Source: Pseudomonas mendocina
GTDB taxonomy: Bacteria > Pseudomonadota > Gammaproteobacteria > Pseudomonadales > Pseudomonadaceae
Reading direction: 5' to 3'
Assembly: GCF_003008615.1 (NCBI RefSeq)
Contig: NZ_CP027657.1
Location: 5,084,001-5,148,000, forward strand
Length of the DNA stretch: 64,000 bases
Positions 8,708-18,457 of the stretch are shown here, piece after piece. Each line of letters starts with the position of its first letter. The first letter of the stretch is position 1. Both the position numbers and the translations under genes were made by a program. The notes beneath the pieces were generated by a model. That model was given only the letters and a program-made list of their open reading frames with translations. It did no database searches and was not told the origin of the DNA.

Positions 8708-9670
8708 ATGGCCATAGCCATGAAGGGCTTTCATCCTTTACATATAAATGTGGTGAAGATGAACAAGCCTTTCATTTCGCTGTGCCCTGAAATTACTCGG
8801 GCACACGCGTTGACGCTGATGGATTGGTTGGAAGATGAGCGAGTCACCTGTTATCTGAGCGACTCACGCCATGTTTCCCGCTCCATTGAGCAAGCCATCG
8901 ATCGGACTCAATTGCCGATCCTGACCCATCTGTTCAACCAGGGCGGTCGATTCTTCATGGCCTATGACCGGCATGACGAACCGGTGGGCTTTGTCCGCCT
9001 CATCAAGACTGGCTCGAATTGCGAGATAGTCCTGGCCATCGGAGACAGCGATAAATGGGGTCGGAACCTCGGCACCCGTACGATCCGCGAAGGCATGAAA
9101 CTGGCTTTCCTCGACATGCGGGCCGAGAAGCTCATCGCCAAGATCCACCCGGACAACGTGCGCTCGCTGAAAGCCTTTCTGCGCAGTGGTTTTCTGCTTG
9201 AGAACGAAACACCGACATTGAAGTCATTTTCCATGACGGCGGGGCGCTATCGTCAGTTCTTGCGCGAAGGTGCCATTGGCGACGCCACTGGTATCTGCAT
9301 CACTGAAATCGACAAGGCCAGGCTCGAGAGCCTGATTGTGCTCGAGCAGGGCCCAGCCGTTGTTGAACTCGAGCATGAACTTGAGCGAGCTATTGTCGTT
9401 GAGCCGCAGCAGGTGGCGCGCACTGTCGTCACGATGAACTCCAGGGCCTTGCTACAACTGGACGACGAGGCGATCGAAGTGGCCTTGGTCTACCCGGAAG
9501 ACGCGGACAGCAGCGCCGGGAAGCATTCTGTATGTTCCGACATCGGCGCCGCCATCCTGGGCTATCAGGAGGGGGACACCATCGACTGGAAAATTTCTGA
9601 TCGGACTCGCCGGATTGAGATCAGGAAAGTGCTTTACCAGCCGGAGGCCGCAGGCGATTTCCATCTGTAA
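8708..9670 (+). CDS. Bifunctional GNAT acetyltransferase / nucleoside diphosphate kinase regulator (Rnk-like) fusion
   Basis: A 320-residue fusion. Residues ~20-190 form a GNAT domain (WLEDERVTCYLSD, GFVRLIK, DSDKWGRNLGTRTIREGM as the acetyl-CoA loop region, HPDNVRSLKAFLRSGF). Residues ~195-320 match the Rnk/GreA-GreB C-terminal fold (ITEIDKARLESLI, VYPEDADSS, SDIGAAILGYQEGDTIDW). Rnk proteins bind near the RNA polymerase secondary channel. The substrate of the acetyltransferase is unknown. The start is uncertain: 8708 has only weak ribosome-site sequence and MNKPF at 8759 is an alternative. The gene stands alone between convergent and downstream genes. Confidence 0.88.
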   Translation: MAIAMKGFHPLHINVVKMNKPFISLCPEITRAHALTLMDWLEDERVTCYLSDSRHVSRSIEQAIDRTQLPILTHLFNQGGRFFMAYDRHDEPVGFVRLIKTGSNCEIVLAIGDSDKWGRNLGTRTIREGMKLAFLDMRAEKLIAKIHPDNVRSLKAFLRSGFLLENETPTLKSFSMTAGRYRQFLREGAIGDATGICITEIDKARLESLIVLEQGPAVVELEHELERAIVVEPQQVARTVVTMNSRALLQLDDEAIEVALVYPEDADSSAGKHSVCSDIGAAILGYQEGDTIDWKISDRTRRIEIRKVLYQPEAAGDFHL

Positions 9671-9695
9671 TCGCGCTTGGCTCAGTGTTCGCGCA

Positions 9696-9743
9696 TCAGG
9701 CACGAAGCTCCCCAGCGGGCAGGGTTGTGCTTTCCGTGCCTGA
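9696..9743. terminator. Possible terminator or long-looped inverted repeat after the GNAT-Rnk gene
   Basis: Nine-base perfect arms TCAGGCACG (9696-9704) and CGTGCCTGA (9735-9743) with a 30-base loop. There is no T-run after it, so intrinsic termination is not assured. Confidence 0.3.
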
Positions 9744-9816
9744 AGCGAACCGTCTGCCACAGGTCGGACGTAGATGAACGGGACAACCCTGGGTAGCTGT
9801 GCCACATGATATTTAA

Positions 9817-9832
9817 CATAATATACATTATG
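9817..9832. promoter_or_regulatory. AT-rich palindrome CATAAT-ATAC-ATTATG
   Basis: Perfect 6-base arms around a 4-base centre in a very AT-rich stretch upstream of the adhesin operon. It could be a regulator site; no known consensus is matched. Confidence 0.3.
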
Positions 9833-9941
9833 CGAATATCTATATGCATTACGATAGTCTCTCTGCCCGCAATTCTGTCCCTCAGTTCACAGCGACTGGA
9901 TATGACTCGAGTTGCCGCTGGAACGCTACTCCGGTTGACGA

Positions 9942-9969
9942 AGTCGCCTGGGAAAAGTCGCCTGGGAAA
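9942..9969 (+). repeat. Tandem 14-bp direct repeat
   Basis: Two perfect adjacent copies of AGTCGCCTGGGAAA (9942-9955 and 9956-9969). It may be a slippage product or a doubled regulator site in the adhesin leader. Confidence 0.75.
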
Positions 9970-10169
9970 ACCAGCCCAGGATCGCAGATGCTACTGCTAG
10001 CGACCAGCAACGCACTGTCACCGCGGATTGATAATTTTTTGAAATATAAAAGCAGAATCTCTATCACTGAAGAGAATTCTTGATTTCTGACCAATCAAAC
10101 CTCCGACTCCTGAGCGAAATGCCAGGAATCCCCAGTAGGTGCGGCATTTCTTAAAGAGAAAGTCCGCAT

Positions 10170-10188
10170 CACATCACTTCATGATGTG
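10170..10188. promoter_or_regulatory. Inverted repeat CACATCA-CTTCA-TGATGTG
   Basis: Seven-base perfect arms with a 5-base centre, about 150 bases before the adhesin start. Position suits an operator or a small leader hairpin; the regulator is unknown. Confidence 0.35.
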
Positions 10189-10333
10189 CCGAGCTGCATA
10201 GACGCTGAAAAAAACTGAGACACATTGCTTGCAGGCAACTGCCATGAAAATCTCCGAACCCCTGCTATATGTTTTCGTCATGGGTTCATGACCGCGGAAG
10301 TAATGCCAGAGCCCTTCTGTCAAACGGATAGGG

Positions 10334-13300
10334 ATGTCACTGCCCATGGCGATTTCAGCAAAGGTTTCCTCTCTCGCTCAACCTGTATCCCTGAGCACCG
10401 AACGCACTTTGGGTAGCACCCTCTCTCTGAGCGAAAGCAGTAATGTCGCTCTGGATCTATCCCCCGACGCCATAGCCAGTTATTCCCGCGACGGCAATGA
10501 TCTGGTGATCCGCATGACGGATGGCGAGACGCTTCGCATCACCAATTTCTACGTCGAAGGCCAACCACCTAGCCGGCTCTATCTGGTGAATACCGAGGAT
10601 GAACTGCTGCAGGTCGAGCTCGGCCCGGTTTCACCGGAAGGTTTCATGACTGCCAGCTACGCCTCGGAGGAAGTCGCAGCCGGTTTCGAGTCTCTGACGG
10701 CAGCTGGAGCCGCTGCGGGAGGTGGTCTAGGCACGACAGGGATGCTGGTGGCGGGTGGCCTGGCGGTTGCCGGAGGCGCTGCAGCGGCCAGTAGCGGTAG
10801 CAGTGGCGGAGGTGGCGGCAGCGGAGATAACGGCGGTGGCAACCCGCCAACGCAGCCTGGTCCAGCGACACCGCCCAGCAATGTGAGCTTGAGCAGTGAT
10901 GGCCGAACCATCACCGGTCGTGCTGAACCTGGCAGCACCGTGGAGCTGGACATAGACGGCGACGGAGTACCCGATTACACCGCGCTCGTGGATGTGAACG
11001 GCCAGTTCACCATCAACGTTTTGCAGCCGCTGAACAACGGAGAACAGTTGCAGTTGCGGGTGCGCCTGGCGAACGGGATCCTGAGCAGTCCGACCACCCT
11101 CTCCGCTCCTGACGATATTGCGCCTTTGCGCCCCAGCAACCTGCAGGTTTCCACTGATGGTTCTCAGGTCAGTGGTCGCGCCGAACCGGGCAGCACGGTC
11201 AGCATCGACATCAATGGTGACGGCCAGCCCGATGCCTCGGTAGTGGTAGGCCCCAGTGGGCAGTTCGTGATTCCGCTCAACCCACCGCTGAGCAATGGTG
11301 AGACCATCACCGTGGTGGCCAGGGATGCAGCAGGCAACACCAGCCCCAATGTCTCCCTGACCGCACCGGATACCACCCCGCCGCCGCCACCTGTACTGGA
11401 TGCGAGCAACGGCAATATCGTCACGGGAACCGCCGAGGTCGGCGCTTCCGTGGTCATCGTGGTCGTCGGCAATGCCGCGGTTTCCGTCCCCGTGGATGCG
11501 AATGGCAACTGGTCCTACACACCGAGTTCCCCGATTCCCGATGGCACCACCATTACCGCCACGGCTCGTGACCAGGCAGGTAACAGCAGCACGCCCGTCT
11601 CGGTCGACGTGACCAGCAACATCCCCAATCCGCCCATTGTCATCATTGCCAACGGCAATGAAATCAGTGGTACGGGGTTACCCGGTGCCACGATCGAGAT
11701 ACGCAATGCCAATGGCGCGCTGGTCGCGCCGGCTGTTCAGGTCGGCGTGGACGGCAGGTGGTCGACGGCGCCCACAGGTTTGTCCGCCGATACGCCGATC
11801 AAGGTCGTGGCAATCGACCAGGGAGCACAAAGCGCTCCTGCCAATCTCACTCTGGATGTGACACCGCCCAGCATCGGCGTGATCAATCACACCGCGAGCC
11901 AGTTGAGTGGAACCGCAGAGCCTGGCAGCAGTGTCCAGGTATCTGCAGGCGGCACATCATTGGGTGTAGTGGTGGCCGATTCGCAGGGAAACTGGAGTCT
12001 CCTCCTCTCTCCCGCTCAGCCTGATGGGACACAACTGTCGATTACGGCACGGGATGCAGCTGGAAACGTCAGCGCCCCGCTCACCACGACAGTCGATGCA
12101 CAACCACCTGCCGTACCGATCGTGGTATCGATCACCGCCACCAGCATCAGCGGTACTGCCGAGCCCGGCAGTGTCGTGCGCCTGGTGGATGACAATGGGC
12201 GGGTGTTGGGCGAGCTGAATGTCGGCCCGGGCGGTGCCTGGAGTTTCACCCCGAGCCCACCACTCGCCGAAGGCACTGAAGTGACCGTGACCGCTCACGA
12301 CCCGGCGGGTAACACCAGCCCGTCGACCACCGTGCGCGTCGACACCACAGCACCTGATGCAGCCACTATCGAGCCCAGCAACGGCACGGTATTCACCGGT
12401 ACAGCCGAGCCTGGCAGTAGCGTGACCATCACCGGCCCAGGTGGTGCTCCTATCGGCCAGGTGACTGCCGACGTCAACGGTAACTGGAGTATCACGCCCT
12501 CCCCAGCCTTGGCTGATGGCACTCAGGTTTCCGTGGTGGTACGCGATCCTGCAGGCAATACTAGTGCCCCAGTCAGCGCCACTGTCGACCTTACCCCGCC
12601 GCCGCCGCCGGTCATCCAGCCCAGTAATGGTGATGAAGTATCGGGGACTGCCGAGCCCGGCAGCACGGTGACGATCACTACTGGAGGCGCCCCGCTCTCC
12701 GCAGTTGCCGACAGCAATGGCAACTGGAGCGTGACAGTCGTCCCGCCATTGGCCAATGGCACGGTGATCAACGCTACTGCCACGGACGCAGCAGGTAATG
12801 TCAGCGGCCCCTCGGCCAACGTCACCACGGACAATACCCTGCCAGACAGACCTACCTTCAACCCAAGCAATGGGAGCACCCTCTCAGGCAGCGCCGTCTT
12901 TGGCGAAAGCGTGATACTCACCGATGGCAACGGTAACCCCATCGCGACCGTTACAGTGGACAATGGCGGCAACTGGTCTTACACCCCAACTCCCGCTCTC
13001 GCTGATGGCACCCATGTCGTTGCCGTGGCGCGAGACGGCAGCGGTAACCTCAGCGCTCCGATCCAGATAGTTGTGGACGCCGTGCCGCCGGCCCCGGCGC
13101 AGATCGATGCCAGTAACGGCTCGCAACTGAGTGGAACGGCAGAAGCCAACAGCACCGTGCTGATCACCGGGCCGGGCATCAATGCACAGGTGACGGCGGG
13201 CTCAGACGGCAAGTGGGTCTACAACGCCGGCCCTGGCTTGCCGATTGCCGACGGCGCTACCGTCAGCGTCACGGTGCGCGACACCAGCGGGAACACCAGC

Positions 13301-16300
13301 ACGCCCAGCGCTACCGTGATCGATGCGGCGCCTCCTGCTGAACCGGTGGTCGCAGCCAGTAATGGCACGCTGTTGAGCGGAACCGCCGAGGCCGGCACGC
13401 AGGTAATCCTGAGCACCGTACCAGGTGGTCAATTGGCCATCGTCAATACCGATGCAAACGGCAAATGGTCGTACACCCCGCAGCCACCGCTGGCCAATGG
13501 TACCCAGGTCAGCGCGGTGGCACGAGACGCAGTCGGCAACACCAGCACCAGTGGCGGCACCACCATCGATGCTCAACCTCCAGCAGCCCCGCATATTTCC
13601 CCCAGCAATGGCAGCGAGGTTCGCGGTACCGGCGAGATTGGAGCCACCATCAACCTGACCAATGCCAGTGGCACTGTAATCGGCACCACGGTCGTCGATG
13701 GCAGCGGTAACTGGACTTTCGCCCTGACCCCGGCGTTGCCCAACGGTACCTTGATAAGAGCCACGGCCACCGATGCGGCCGGCAACCTGGGCCCGGCAGC
13801 TACGACTACAGTCGACAGTATCGCGCCCTCGGCACCGACCATCGACCCTAGTGCCGGAAGCATGCTCAGCGGCACCGCAGAGCCGAACAGCACGGTGCGA
13901 CTCATCGATGGCAACGACAATCTGATCGGCAATGCAGTCACCGATGCGTTCGGCAACTGGAGCTTCACCGTCACACCATCGGCGCTACCCAATGGCACAG
14001 TGGTCAGCGCCGTGGCAATCGACGCGGCCGGCAACATCAGCCAACCGGTCAGCACCACCACCGACAACGTGGCACCGACCTTGCCGGGCATCACGGCCAG
14101 CAATGCGACCACCATCGCCGGTACAGCGGATGCCGACAGCACGGTACTGCTAACCCTGCCCAATGGCGGTGTGGTCGAGGTGCCGGTCGATGCCAACGGC
14201 AATTGGAGCTACTCGCCTAACCCGCCGCTCGCCGATGGCGCGCAGGTCAGCGTTTCTGCTCGCGACGAGGCAGGTAATCTGGCCGGGCCAGTGGCGGTGA
14301 CCATCGATGCCCAACCGCCAGCACCGCCGAGTGTCGACCCCAGCAACGGAAGCTTGCTGGAAGGCGCCACGGATGCCAACACGGTGATCCTGATCACTAT
14401 CGACAATGCTGCCCCCATTCTGGTCACGCCCGGCCCCGGCGGCGCTTGGTTCTATACGCCGAATCCGTCGCTGGCCGAAGGCTCGCAGATCACCATCGTG
14501 GCACGTGATGAAGCGGGTAATCTCAGTACGCCGGTCAATCCAGTCATCGATACCACGCCGCCCTCTATCACGCTGGAACTCAGCAATGGCAGCGTCCTGA
14601 CCGGGCTCACCGAGGCAGGTGCCAGCGTTGCCATTTCCGTGGGGGGCAGCCTGGTCGACACCGTCATCGCCGATCCGGATGGCCGCTGGACCTACACCCC
14701 CACGCCGGCACTGGCCAATAACAGTACTGTCAGCGTGGTGGCCATCGATGCTGCCGGCAATGCCAGTAGCCCGGCGACCGGCACCACTGACAACCTGGCA
14801 CCGAACGTGTCCATCGAACCCACCAATGGCATGACGCTCACAGGCATCACCGAAGCCTTTGCCAGCGTCAACATCAGTAGTGGCGGCGTCGTACTGGCGA
14901 CCGTCACAGCGGACAGCGCTGGTAACTGGAACTACACCCCAGCGACAGCCCTGGCAAACAATGCACAGGTCAGCGTCACCGCGCAGGATGCCACTGGCAA
15001 CGCCAGTACGCCTGTAACTACCACGGTCGACAACCAGCCGCCGGCCCCACCGACCATCAACCCCAGCAACGGCACCGAGATCGTCGGCCGCGCGGAGCCC
15101 AACAGTTCCATCAGCCTGACTTTTAGCACAGGCGCCACGGCCGGCCCGATCAGTGTCAACGGCAGTGGTGACTGGAGTTATACGCCCACTCCGGCACTGC
15201 CTGATGGCACCACCATCACCGCTGTCGCATCGGATGCCGTCGGCAACAACAGCCAGTCCACCAGCACGGTCGTCGATGCGGTGCCACCACCTAGCCCGAT
15301 CGTCCTGCCGAGTAGCGGCACCTCCATCAATGGCACGGCGGAGGCCAACACCACCATCACCTTGTCCGTCGATGGAGTTCCTCTACCAGGTACTGTCACA
15401 GTGGATGCCAATGGCTATTGGCAACTGAACAACGTCGGCCCGTTAGCCGACAATGCGCTCATTGAAGCTTGGGCCACGGATGCGGCGGGCAATGTCAGCG
15501 TGTTGCCCGGCACGGCCACGGTGGATGCCGATCTACCTGATCCACCGGTGATCGCGCCCAGCCGAGGCAATATCATCACCGGTACAGCAGAGGCCAATAC
15601 CACGGTCGAACTGACCATCAACGGACTGAGTGTTCTCGTGTCCGTTGATGGCTCAGGCGCCTGGAGTCACATACCGACCACGCCCCTAGGTGATGGTGTG
15701 CAGGTCACGGCGGTGGTGATCGACGCCTCCAATAACCGCAGCTCTCCCGCAAGCCTGGTGATCGATGCAATGCCGCCAGCCATTCCAGTAGCAGAGGCTG
15801 CCAATGCCACGACCGTTGTTGGGACGGGGGAAATCGGCTCCACGGTAGTGGTCAGGCTTGGCGCCACGATACTGGGTAGCGCCACGGTAGGCGCCGACGG
15901 CAAATGGACAATCACCATCCCGACCCAGAGCAACGGGACGCCTCTGGTCGTCGAAGCGCGGGACAGCCTGGGCAATACCAGCAACTTCACCGTGGTCGTG
16001 GTGGATGCCATCGCGCCGCCCCTGCCTACAATCCAAGCAACCAACGGCACCCTTCTCAGCGGTACGGCGGAGGCCAACAGCACGGTTATTCTCAGTGTTG
16101 GTGGTGTTCAGGTCGGCACTGCGCAGGTCAATGGCTCCGGCAACTGGAGCTTTACCGCCAGCCCACCGTTGTCTGGAGGTAGCACCGTCGAGGTGGTGGC
16201 CCGGGACGCTAGCGGCAATATCGGCCCGGCGGCCTCGACCGTGGTGGACGCCACACCACCACCGCCACCGGTGGTTAATCCGAGCAACGGGATCACCCTG

Positions 16301-18457
16301 TCAGGCACTGCTGAAATCGGTAGCACGGTCATCCTGCTGGTCGGAGGCGTGCAGATCGGCAGCGTCCCGACCGATGGCGCCGGCAACTGGATCTTCTCGC
16401 CCTTCCCGCGCCTGGCCGATGGCGTGAAGGTCGACATCAAGGCTCAGGATGGCGTCGGCAATATTGGCACCTCCGCCAGCGTGACGGTGGATGCCGTGGC
16501 ACCCAATGCCCCGGTCATCAACCCAAGCAACGGAAGCGTCATCAGCGGCACGGCCGAAGTGGGTAGTCGGGTCATCATCCGCGACCAGAGCAACCAGGTC
16601 ATTGCCGACCTCACGGCCGACGTCAACGGTAACTGGAGCTTTTCCCCGACCGTTCCACTCACGCACGGCAGCCTTGTCTCCGTCACAGCAACCGATGCCT
16701 CCGGAAACGTCAGCGTCGCCGGTAACGCGGTGGTAGATGCCCAGGCCCCCCTGACACCGACGGGGCAGATATCCGCCAACGGTACCCTGTTGACCGGCCT
16801 CGCCGAGGCCAACAGCCAGCTATCCATCCTGATAGGCGGCAGCGGTACCCCCATCGTGGTCACTGCAGCCAGCGATGGCACCTTCACGGTACCGCTGTCA
16901 CCGGCTCTGACAGGGGGCCAGAACGTGCAGATCACCGCCACCGACGCGGCGGGCAATACCAGCACTGCCGCGCAGGTTCAGGCGCCCAATCTGACCCCGC
17001 CTAGCATTACCGTGGCCGAGGCGGCGGACACCTACATCAACGCTGCCGAGATTGCCGATGGCATCCAGGTGCAGGTCGGCCTGCAACCCGGCATGCGCGT
17101 GGGCGATAGCGTGACGCTCACATTCCGTGGCCAGGGTGGCTTCACCTTCACCCAGACGCATGTAGTCACCGCCGCCGAAGTGCTGGCTGGCAGCTTTTCT
17201 GCCACGCTCACGCCCTCGGCCGGCAATGGAGCCTATCCGCAAGGGGCCGCCACGGTCACGGCTCACGTGAACAATGGCGCAGACGGCGCGCCGGTGAGCT
17301 TCGTCATCGACACCATCGCACCGGCGACGCCCGTGCTATCGCTGGCTGGCAGCCTGTTGACCATATCCGCAGACCCCGGCGTTGCTCTGACGATCAGCGT
17401 CAATGTCGGAGGCGTGACTGCAACGCAAACGGTGACCGCCAATAACACCGGCATCGCTTCGCTGAACCTGCTGACCGGTCTCAATATCGGCCTGACCTGG
17501 GATCAGCTGATCAGTGCGCAGGTAGGAGTCTCCGCTCGAGATCAGGCGGGCAACCCCAGCAATATCGCGCAGATAGGCCTGGGGGTGGGCACCAATCTGC
17601 AACCAGTGACGGTTGGCAATTTCGCGGTGGATGCCAGTCTCAACCCGCTGTCGCCCAAGCTCGGTGTGACCGGCACCACGGCCGCCAACGCCAGCCTGAT
17701 CATCGAGGTGATCTCCCCTGCCCTCAACGTCACCCTGTCACCGATCATCGCCAATGCCAGCGGCCAGTTCTCGCTCAACCTGCTCAGCCCCAGCGTATTG
17801 AGCCAGCTAGGGCTGAGCATTACCGGGCTGCTCAATCTGGGGCCGGATCTGCAGTTGCGGATCACCTCCACATCGCAAGGCAAGCAAAGTGCGAGCTATC
17901 TGGTCGACCTCGATCCGCTTGGCCTGCTCGGCTTGACCATCGGGGCGATTACCGTCACCGGATCTGCACTGGATGACATCCTCTCTGGCACGGCTACCAG
18001 CGCCGAGCGGATCATCGCCGGAGCAGGCAACGACCTGATCCTCAATGTCGGTTCCGGCGACCGGGTGGAGGCCGGCTCCGGTAACGACACCATCCAGATC
18101 ACCGCCACCAACTTCACCAGTATCGATGGAGGCAGCGGTTTCGACACCCTGCTGTTCACCGGTGGCATCGACATCAACTTCAACAGCTTTGCGCTCGGAG
18201 CCATCACCAACATCGAGCGTATCGATCTGGGCGTTGGCGATGCCGGCAGTACCATCACGCTCACCGCCGCCCAGGTGGATGCACTGACCGACGGCGGCAA
18301 CACCCTGCAGATCACGGGTGAAGCCAACGACATCGTGCAGGTCAGCGGTGCGGTCTTTCAGAACAGCCAGATTATCGACGGCATCCGCTATCAGGTTTAC
18401 CAGTTCGGCAACACCACACTGCAGATCGAGGAGAATACCGTCCAGGTCATCGTATGA
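10334..18457 (+). CDS. Giant RTX-type surface adhesin with BapA-like prefix and ~25 Ig-like repeats
   Basis: A 2707-residue biofilm adhesin for type I secretion. Residues 1-~115 form a BapA-prefix-like domain (IASYSRDGNDLVIRM, LRITNFYV). Residues 120-170 are an Ala/Gly-rich linker containing LTAAG (122-125), which resembles LapG cleavage sites. About 25 Ig-like modules of ~82 residues follow (SNG..LSGTAE.GS ... GNWS(Y/F)TP ... ARDAAGN). The C-terminus has aspartate/glycine-rich calcium-binding repeats (SALDDILSG, GAGNDLIL, GSGNDTI) typical of RTX secretion signals. The start is either 10334 or MAIS at 10346. The stop overlaps the TolC-like gene (ATGA). There is no classical Sec signal, as expected. 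Name and ligand are unknown. Confidence 0.92.
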   Translation: MSLPMAISAKVSSLAQPVSLSTERTLGSTLSLSESSNVALDLSPDAIASYSRDGNDLVIRMTDGETLRITNFYVEGQPPSRLYLVNTEDELLQVELGPVSPEGFMTASYASEEVAAGFESLTAAGAAAGGGLGTTGMLVAGGLAVAGGAAAASSGSSGGGGGSGDNGGGNPPTQPGPATPPSNVSLSSDGRTITGRAEPGSTVELDIDGDGVPDYTALVDVNGQFTINVLQPLNNGEQLQLRVRLANGILSSPTTLSAPDDIAPLRPSNLQVSTDGSQVSGRAEPGSTVSIDINGDGQPDASVVVGPSGQFVIPLNPPLSNGETITVVARDAAGNTSPNVSLTAPDTTPPPPPVLDASNGNIVTGTAEVGASVVIVVVGNAAVSVPVDANGNWSYTPSSPIPDGTTITATARDQAGNSSTPVSVDVTSNIPNPPIVIIANGNEISGTGLPGATIEIRNANGALVAPAVQVGVDGRWSTAPTGLSADTPIKVVAIDQGAQSAPANLTLDVTPPSIGVINHTASQLSGTAEPGSSVQVSAGGTSLGVVVADSQGNWSLLLSPAQPDGTQLSITARDAAGNVSAPLTTTVDAQPPAVPIVVSITATSISGTAEPGSVVRLVDDNGRVLGELNVGPGGAWSFTPSPPLAEGTEVTVTAHDPAGNTSPSTTVRVDTTAPDAATIEPSNGTVFTGTAEPGSSVTITGPGGAPIGQVTADVNGNWSITPSPALADGTQVSVVVRDPAGNTSAPVSATVDLTPPPPPVIQPSNGDEVSGTAEPGSTVTITTGGAPLSAVADSNGNWSVTVVPPLANGTVINATATDAAGNVSGPSANVTTDNTLPDRPTFNPSNGSTLSGSAVFGESVILTDGNGNPIATVTVDNGGNWSYTPTPALADGTHVVAVARDGSGNLSAPIQIVVDAVPPAPAQIDASNGSQLSGTAEANSTVLITGPGINAQVTAGSDGKWVYNAGPGLPIADGATVSVTVRDTSGNTSTPSATVIDAAPPAEPVVAASNGTLLSGTAEAGTQVILSTVPGGQLAIVNTDANGKWSYTPQPPLANGTQVSAVARDAVGNTSTSGGTTIDAQPPAAPHISPSNGSEVRGTGEIGATINLTNASGTVIGTTVVDGSGNWTFALTPALPNGTLIRATATDAAGNLGPAATTTVDSIAPSAPTIDPSAGSMLSGTAEPNSTVRLIDGNDNLIGNAVTDAFGNWSFTVTPSALPNGTVVSAVAIDAAGNISQPVSTTTDNVAPTLPGITASNATTIAGTADADSTVLLTLPNGGVVEVPVDANGNWSYSPNPPLADGAQVSVSARDEAGNLAGPVAVTIDAQPPAPPSVDPSNGSLLEGATDANTVILITIDNAAPILVTPGPGGAWFYTPNPSLAEGSQITIVARDEAGNLSTPVNPVIDTTPPSITLELSNGSVLTGLTEAGASVAISVGGSLVDTVIADPDGRWTYTPTPALANNSTVSVVAIDAAGNASSPATGTTDNLAPNVSIEPTNGMTLTGITEAFASVNISSGGVVLATVTADSAGNWNYTPATALANNAQVSVTAQDATGNASTPVTTTVDNQPPAPPTINPSNGTEIVGRAEPNSSISLTFSTGATAGPISVNGSGDWSYTPTPALPDGTTITAVASDAVGNNSQSTSTVVDAVPPPSPIVLPSSGTSINGTAEANTTITLSVDGVPLPGTVTVDANGYWQLNNVGPLADNALIEAWATDAAGNVSVLPGTATVDADLPDPPVIAPSRGNIITGTAEANTTVELTINGLSVLVSVDGSGAWSHIPTTPLGDGVQVTAVVIDASNNRSSPASLVIDAMPPAIPVAEAANATTVVGTGEIGSTVVVRLGATILGSATVGADGKWTITIPTQSNGTPLVVEARDSLGNTSNFTVVVVDAIAPPLPTIQATNGTLLSGTAEANSTVILSVGGVQVGTAQVNGSGNWSFTASPPLSGGSTVEVVARDASGNIGPAASTVVDATPPPPPVVNPSNGITLSGTAEIGSTVILLVGGVQIGSVPTDGAGNWIFSPFPRLADGVKVDIKAQDGVGNIGTSASVTVDAVAPNAPVINPSNGSVISGTAEVGSRVIIRDQSNQVIADLTADVNGNWSFSPTVPLTHGSLVSVTATDASGNVSVAGNAVVDAQAPLTPTGQISANGTLLTGLAEANSQLSILIGGSGTPIVVTAASDGTFTVPLSPALTGGQNVQITATDAAGNTSTAAQVQAPNLTPPSITVAEAADTYINAAEIADGIQVQVGLQPGMRVGDSVTLTFRGQGGFTFTQTHVVTAAEVLAGSFSATLTPSAGNGAYPQGAATVTAHVNNGADGAPVSFVIDTIAPATPVLSLAGSLLTISADPGVALTISVNVGGVTATQTVTANNTGIASLNLLTGLNIGLTWDQLISAQVGVSARDQAGNPSNIAQIGLGVGTNLQPVTVGNFAVDASLNPLSPKLGVTGTTAANASLIIEVISPALNVTLSPIIANASGQFSLNLLSPSVLSQLGLSITGLLNLGPDLQLRITSTSQGKQSASYLVDLDPLGLLGLTIGAITVTGSALDDILSGTATSAERIIAGAGNDLILNVGSGDRVEAGSGNDTIQITATNFTSIDGGSGFDTLLFTGGIDINFNSFALGAITNIERIDLGVGDAGSTITLTAAQVDALTDGGNTLQITGEANDIVQVSGAVFQNSQIIDGIRYQVYQFGNTTLQIEENTVQVIV
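10880..17003 (+). repeat. Array of ~25 Ig-like coding repeats, ~245 bp each
   Basis: Counting the recurring GTAE.(G/N)(S/T) and (D/G).GNW motifs gives about 25 modules in frame, each 80-84 codons. The copies have diverged at DNA level, so this is an old, stable array rather than a recent expansion. The first two modules carry calcium-binding-like DxDGDGxPD loops (DIDGDGVPD, DINGDGQPD). Module 4 is the most degenerate. Confidence 0.85.

Larger units (their letters stand above)
9671..10333. other. 663-bp AT-rich leader of the adhesin operon
   Basis: No credible gene lies here. The region holds an inverted repeat near 9696-9743 (possible terminator of the GNAT-Rnk gene), a perfect AT-rich palindrome at 9817-9832, a 14-bp tandem duplication at 9942-9969 and a 7-bp inverted repeat at 10170-10188. 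The AT-rich tract 10025-10080 is the most likely promoter area. Such a long leader implies complex control of the adhesin. Confidence 0.5.

Noticed and set aside
9677..9693. sigma54-like GG-N10-GC match just after the GNAT-Rnk gene
   Set aside because: The match is weak and 640 bases from the adhesin start, with no activator evidence.
10880..17003. Tandem repeats as CRISPR or mobile element
   Set aside because: The repeats are in-frame coding modules without spacers or identical DNA units.
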